Below, one piece after another: positions 58,001 through 64,000 of a DNA stretch of 64,000 bases. Source of the stretch: Callaeas wilsoni (Eukaryota; Chordata; Aves; Passeriformes; Callaeidae); NCBI GenBank assembly GCA_013398955.1, contig VWPU01002938.1, positions 62,001 through 126,000 on the forward strand, given 5' to 3'. The translations under genes and the position numbers were made by a program. Below the pieces are notes generated by a model. The model was not told the DNA's origin, searched no databases, and saw only the letters and a list, made by a program, of their open reading frames with translations. Each line of letters starts with the position of its first letter. Position 1 is the first letter of the stretch.

Positions 58001-61000
58001 CACCCTCTGTGACTGCTGAAAACTACTTCTAAATTCCCTGGAGGGAAAGACCCAATCAGATGAGGTAGCACATTCTTGCCCAGTTCTGCACACAGAACCT
58101 GTAACTCTTCCAAAAAGACTGCTATTTACCCCCTTGAATGTCCTGATTTAGTTCAAATCATACTCATATATATAATTAACATTTTTAAAGGATTTCTAAA
58201 GTCTGTGTCATACCTTATAAAATGCTTTGGCACATGCAGAGGAATAGAGGTACTTTCAGGTTAAAATAGTTTTGGCAAAATAAAGAAAACCAGAAGCAGT
58301 AATAAAAAGCCCAAATCCTTGAAAGTACATGATGTGTCCTTCCCCATGCATTAGGCTGCAACAAGCGTGTTGACAGACAACATTAGATATGCAAGGATGA
58401 AGTAAACAAAAAGCCCAAGGATTATGAAGTAAATATTTGGGTGTATTAGCTAACTGTTTGGGGCTGTTTTGCATTTTTAAATTCATTTGTGTTAATATTT
58501 GAGTCCAACTCACCTTCTAAAAAAAGATAACTGAAATGATCTGTCTCCTGCCCACAGTCATCTCCTCCATCCATATTTTTGCTTATCTCTCTTCTCATGT
58601 TTCATGTTGTTTCAAGCAGCTCTTTAGCAAGCCACAAAAATGTTAGCTATCCAGCTAGGTTTAAGTGGACCCTAGCTGAAGTAAATGCTCCAGGCATATT
58701 ATCTCTCTTTTCCATTTCTTGGTTAGTACTCTTTGGGCCTGCTACATGTAGATCAGGAGTCTTTAAAACGTTTAGTGAGGGAACCATGCGTTACAGAAAC
58801 TCTTGCTTTCACAAGAGTGCTATGTTTCTATAGTAACCATCTTATTAAAGCAATGCAGCCATCTGCTTTAAATACTAACTTCACAAGACCATCAGGACTA
58901 GCTTAAAACAATATCACATGTTCATTAAATATTAAAACTAGAAACAAAAGGAAAGAACTAAAGGAGAGAGCTTTTTCCTGTTCCTTCAATCTAATCTTTG
59001 AAAAAACTCCAACACTTGTTGGCTCTTTTTAGATAATTTAACAGTTCATGCCACTGCTTTAAAAAGAACTCTGGAAGTGGCCACACTTGCTGCTGGTGGC
59101 ATAAACTACAACTTTCTGGGATGTTGCAGAAACAAACAAATGAAGAAAATATCTTCTTGGAGTAGGTGGTCAGTCTGTACATGTTCCTGATAAAAGATTT
59201 TCTGGACCCTGTTTTTGCTGCAGTACTCTCAGGCATGCTGTGGTGAAGTCTTCAGAGGAAGGAGCACACAGGGAAACAGCCAGCAGCAGCTGAGAAGTGC
59301 CACACTGAAGCAAACAACTGTCTGTTTTTATCATGGTCTGCTAAAAGGCAAATACCTCAGAGAAATGTATAATCACTCAGTAATACACTCAGTGAACCTC
59401 CAGCTTATAGCCAAAACCATGAGACTTAAACCCCCTATAGATTGTATCCTTAAGGAGGCAGGAGCCTAGACGTGATCCTAATTCACAGAAATGTCTGCTA
59501 TTTACAAAGGAACCTGCTTAAACGACAGGCTGTGACGGCAAGGTCTTTAGATTAAGCACACACGCTGTCTTTGTTTCCTTTCAGCAATCTGAAATACGTT
59601 GGCTGCTAACTTCTTCAAATACTGTCTTTTTTCAAGTTGTGCTAGAGAGCCAAAGGTAGCTCCTCAGAGCCCTTCTCTGTCTTCAGTGTCTGTTATCTAG
59701 CTCACATTCCAGTTATTTTCACTATGCTTTACTTCCTGCTCCCTCATTCTGTGCTGCCTGTTTTGAGGCCCTGATCCAGCACAAGCTATTGTATTTGGAG
59801 TCAGAACACTTGGGAACACTCATGATTTGCAAATTTCATCTGAAAATGCCACTGGAACAAGAAAGAGGAGGAGAATTCAGATCTTCCCATGGACAAACCA
59901 TACACCTCTGGCACTATAGCTCAAGAGAAATATTTTCTAGTGTTTTGCATTCTCTGAAACATGTCTCTATCTTCATTCACTACAGCTTAACAAAGCCATA
60001 CATACTACTAAGATTAAGTACTGTGTTGCATCTCTTTTTCCCACTTCTCTTTACAGCCACATTGAGCAAGTGCCTACACTTAAGCTGTTCATTGTATTGT
60101 CCAGATCTTCTTCCGTGGCAGAGAACTCTTTGCATTTTGCACAGAAAAGCAGCAGTGTGCCCAGATAACATGGGCACGGTCCTTGGCCAAGAAATTCACA
60201 TTCTAATGGATCACCAGACACTCAAAAAAATGTGTAATTACTTAAGATCCCCCCACTATGCAGTTCCTCCTCCTTGATGACACCAACTTCTCTGTTTCAT
60301 ACACTAGCTTTTTTTCTGAAGTTCTTCTGGGATTTCTTGTATTGGTAACCCAAGGACAATGTCTCAAGGCAGGAACAGTCATGAGCAAAAACACTGAATG
60401 AGGAACAGGAGTTCCTGGAATTAGAGTGAACATCAAGCTGAGCAGTTGTGCCAACGTTTTTGCGAAAAAAAGGCAATTTTTGCACAGGCTCTTTCTTGTG
60501 GCTTTGTCAGACATTAAGTTACTTTTCTTCTTAAGCCTTGCCAGGGCTTCAACTGGAATGCTTTATCTGTCCAAAAGGAAAAAATGTTCATCAAAATGAG
60601 AAGACTTGGAAGAGTACAGAATCTCTATTAGCAGAGGTCTTCTAGAGCAGATTATCCACCTATTTATCAAAAGTGGCAGTTTTACGATTTGGCTGACTTG
60701 GGAGAAGAAGATGGAATAAATGGTCTCTTCCATGACTATTTCATACAACTTTATGAACAGCTTGTCCATCTATCTCACTGCTGTGCACTGGTACAGGGAA
60801 AGACTGTTTAGTATATCCTCATGACAATTTTCCTGGATAAGGGTGCAAGCAAGTTTGAACAGGCCAAAAAGTAGCTCAGAAAGGAAAGGTACTGGCCACT
60901 CTTCCTCTCAAAATTAAACTAACCCAAATTGTCCACATCAAAACTTTACACTGAAGCATGACATTCTTTTGCCTGGAGTTTCGTGGAAATTGCCATTCTT

Positions 61001-64000
61001 GAGACAACCATACTCCATGTTTGTGGACCTACAGCAAGGATAAAAAATTAGGAAAAAGAAAAAAAAGGCTGCCAGGATAGTGAAACATGAGTAGAAGAGA
61101 AGGTCTGATTTTGCTGCTTCTGGTGTATCTCTGTTGAATTCATAAATCAGGGTTTCTGCAGCTTGGCTGTGAAATATATTCAGCTGCTTACTTTCATTGA
61201 TATATAACTTGACTACTAGAAATACGGTTTCATCATACTTTGAAGCTTTGGAGGTTGGCCATGGCCAACATCAGGCTCGTGGGCAAAGCACAGTAGTTTC
61301 TTGTAGGACTGAAAGACATGGGAAGAAGCCTCGGCACTTCACTGGTTTAATCCTGTGAATATGAAGAAGAGCCATTGCTGGTATGGCTCAGTCATCTTTT
61401 GTTTTTTTAAGCTCACTCTATAAGGTGGGATTTTCTTGCTTTCCTAAGAACATCTCCAGGCATTTTTCCCCACACATTCCCCAGTACTGTAAAAAATCTG
61501 AAATGCTTCTTGTTGCTTTCATTGTTTTTGTTCTCTTTTTCACATATTATAGGTCTTGTGACTCTTGAATTTACTGGACTTGTTATGTTTTTAAGTAGGG
61601 TGATGGGAAACATTTTCTGCCAGTGGTTTATGCTGAACATATATTTTGGAGGCCCATTATTGCATGTGCCACCTTGCCTTTGAGTGCTGTGGGCAGTTTT
61701 TAGTGTAACTTAATGTAATGTCCAGCAGGTGTTCTGTATATTTTATTCTCTGTGCACAAAACCAGTAAGTAGTTGGTCTGTTAGAGAACCATCTTCTGCT
61801 GAGAAAACAATGAGTGAGACAGAGGAACAATTTGACCCCTGTCTGTCTACCTCCTAGGTCAGGAAGTCCTCTCACTGCCTCATTCAGTGCTTCAACTTTT
61901 GGAGTACAATTGATGTGCAATTCAGATCCTATCCAAGATTCCCAGCTCCAAGACACATTAATACAAAACCCTCAGGTAAATACCAGAGGTGCTGTTTCAT
62001 CTCTTCTCCATCTTCCCCTGCTTTTTTGGAAGATTGGCTTTTCAGAGGAGTGAGGGAAGAGGAGTATTGACTGAAAAATATACACTTGTGAATAATCTCT
62101 TGCTCTCTTCCACTCACCTAGGTGGCAGAGAGAGCTGTGGCTGGGAACAGCTGTTTATTATGCCAAGGGATTTTCTTCCCAAAACTGTGTGCTGTCATGA
62201 CTGTAGATCAATCCATCTATGTACAAGAAAAATCAAAAGTCCTAAGTCTGTTCTCTGGGAGTTGAGTAAAACTCTTTAGTAAGACTTGCACCCATGCATC
62301 TGAAGACATAATTAAACTTTAGGTGTGCCTTTTGCTGAACTTGTTAAACAAGATTTCCACTGCTTTTTTACCTAGAGGACAAACCCATGACAGAGTCTGT
62401 ATTTATTTTGAGATACTCATCTAAACTGACACAATGGCAGTATTCACCCTGTAGCATACAATGGTAATCTTACACTGTTCCATTCCCTCCTGCCCCCAAA
62501 TAAAAGCATTGAATAAAATAATCTTCATCATAAGCAGAACTTCTTCCTTTATATTCTCTTCATTGGGTGACTAAAAGAAGCTCTTCATACAATATAAGAA
62601 AATATTATAAATGCCAACAGTAAGAACATTCTCTGAATCAAAGATTCACCAGACAGAATTTGTGTATCTGTACAGACCTTACACTGGTTAAGTTAAATGT
62701 ACTGGTAAAGCCCACAAACATCATAAATACTAACAATCCAGTCCTTGCAAACCTCAGTACTTTCTGATTCAGAACAATTTAAAAAGTGCTTCAGGGTTTC
62801 TGAAGAAAGACTCCAGAGGATGTACAACAATGCACCCAAGAGGAAAGCTATATACATTAAGGGACGATTTTACACTAAGGCTTTAGCTCTCCATTCTCCC
62901 ACTCTGCCCATACTTGTACAGTTTCACAGTAAGGTGGATTTGCTTTGTTCAGGCGGGAGAAATGCTACAAAGAGCTCTTAAAATAGGAAGACAGCAGTGA
63001 CCTATTTCCAGTACTTCGATTCTTATTTCTAGGTTTATTATATGCAGTGTAATGAACATTGTAATGAACATTCAGCAGTGAAAAGACATCAATAACTGAC
63101 CAAGTACATTTGCTCACATTCTAAATACACGATTAAAAATAGTTAGGAGACTGGACAAAACTGGCAATGGGTCAGGGGCTGACCTGCAGAGCAGTTCCCC
63201 AGCTTAGGTTAGAACTATCAGAGACCACATGAAGTGAGTTAGTGACCAAGCCAGAGTGAACACGTGTCAGCCTCTCATTTTGTTTACATAGCGAAGAAAC
63301 TTTGCAGTAATTTTGACAACTCTAATGCGGAGCTGCCATGGGTATGATTGGAAAAGATGACATCTATGAAGTAGCTTTATACTTACAAAACTTTTATTCA
63401 GTAGTGGGATTGAACTGTGTTGCAGAAGAGGCACGGAGAGGCCCGTAGCGTGTCCTTCCTAGAGGCTTTATCATTATGATATTTACAAACACTGAGATGT
63501 ATTACAATAACTAATATAAAATAGAACTATCATCTTTCTACCATCTCATCTGCTTCTGAAAAGTCAAACTTTCTATTTGGGAGGGGAAAAAGAATTTTAC
63601 ATCATTTAGGAGGCTTGTGCAAAGCTGAGATTAAATTCTTCGATTCCAAAAGTGAAAACAGGAAGTGATTTTTAACAAGGATGGGTTATTTTTGCTCATT
63701 TAGCAGCTTTTTCAGGAAAATTCTGATTATCTTAAGCAATCACTCACAGTTATAGTACCTGTCTTCCTCCACATACATGTATTTCTGAGACAACTTCAGG
63801 AATGCTAGAATCTGTCAAAAAATTGATTGTTGGATCACGTACTGCACATTACTATGAACTGCTAACTTCCAGAAAGCAAACTGCTTTGGAGTACTTTGTA
63901 TTGTATGCCAAACTTCTTTGAAGGGCTTCAAGGGCGAGGAAGGGATGCTTTCTTTTTTTCAGTAGATGTGTACTGTAAAAAATGTACATGTGAAGACAGA
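52054..64000. other. distal upstream region, no gene recognised
   Basis: Nearly 12 kb of AT-rich, CpG-poor sequence. Open frames reach 163 codons (56283-56774 and 59789-60277, plus strand), but they lack recognisable domains. A run of 15 T at 53812-53826, a 12 bp duplication GTAATGAACATT at 63049-63072 and the minisatellite at 54364-54504 are the only repeats seen. It may be the 5' intron of TET2 or intergenic DNA toward CXXC4, the mammalian upstream neighbour. Confidence 0.5.
54364..54504. repeat. minisatellite, three perfect 47 bp copies
   Basis: Three identical head-to-tail units lie at 54364-54410, 54411-54457 and 54458-54504. Each starts GAAAAGAACAGAGTAAATAA and continues GGGAGAGGGAGAAGGGGAG then AAGAGAAG. 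The plus strand is over 90 percent purine. Perfect identity means recent expansion, and copy number is probably variable between individuals. The minus-strand frame across it is a repeat artefact. Confidence 0.95.

Noticed and set aside
59789..60277. 162-codon plus-strand open frame
   Set aside because: There is no recognisable domain, no splice context, composition is as for the surrounding non-coding DNA, and the frame ends without any gene-like neighbour.

Overview
The window is vertebrate nuclear DNA, most likely from a bird. It carries the complete coding part of one gene, TET2 (a 5-methylcytosine dioxygenase), on the minus strand. The avian call rests on three things: a CR1-type LINE tail, very few other interspersed repeats, and TET2 introns totalling only about 15 kb between the first and last coding exons. 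The order or species cannot be fixed from the sequence.

Layout, left to right. Positions 1-4160 lie downstream of TET2; no gene was recognised there, only a CR1 remnant at about 3443-3676. Positions about 4165-7523 are the long TET2 3' UTR, with a terminal AATAAA and a group of miR-29, miR-26, miR-22 and miR-101 seed matches. Nine coding exons follow in reverse order (human numbering 11 to 3): 7524-8941, 10200-10560, 11983-12120, 14640-14729, 16895-17045, 17856-18064, 19193-19286, 22773-22863 and 25081-28465, with the ATG at 28418-28420. Joined in frame they give 1963 codons plus stop, against 2002 residues in human. Exons 4 to 9 have the human lengths (91, 94, 209, 151, 90, 138), every intron is GT-AG, and the Fe(II) and 2-oxoglutarate residues are present. 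The gene looks intact.

Positions 28466-64000 lie upstream of the first coding exon. They should hold the 5' intron and possibly the non-coding leader exons and promoter, but no leader exon could be proven. Landmarks are three small CpG-rich patches (about 44.9, 48.2 and 51.9 kb), a G-quadruplex motif at 45144-45161, a perfect 3 x 47 bp purine-rich minisatellite at 54364-54504, a 34 bp tandem duplication and a TA-rich microsatellite.

The main unexplained signals are: a plus-strand, exon-like 93 bp segment inside TET2 intron 8, with near-ideal splice sites and an open frame, antisense to TET2; the CpG patches as candidate promoters or leader exons; and the density of miR-29 seed sites in the 3' UTR. 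No novel multi-gene system was found.
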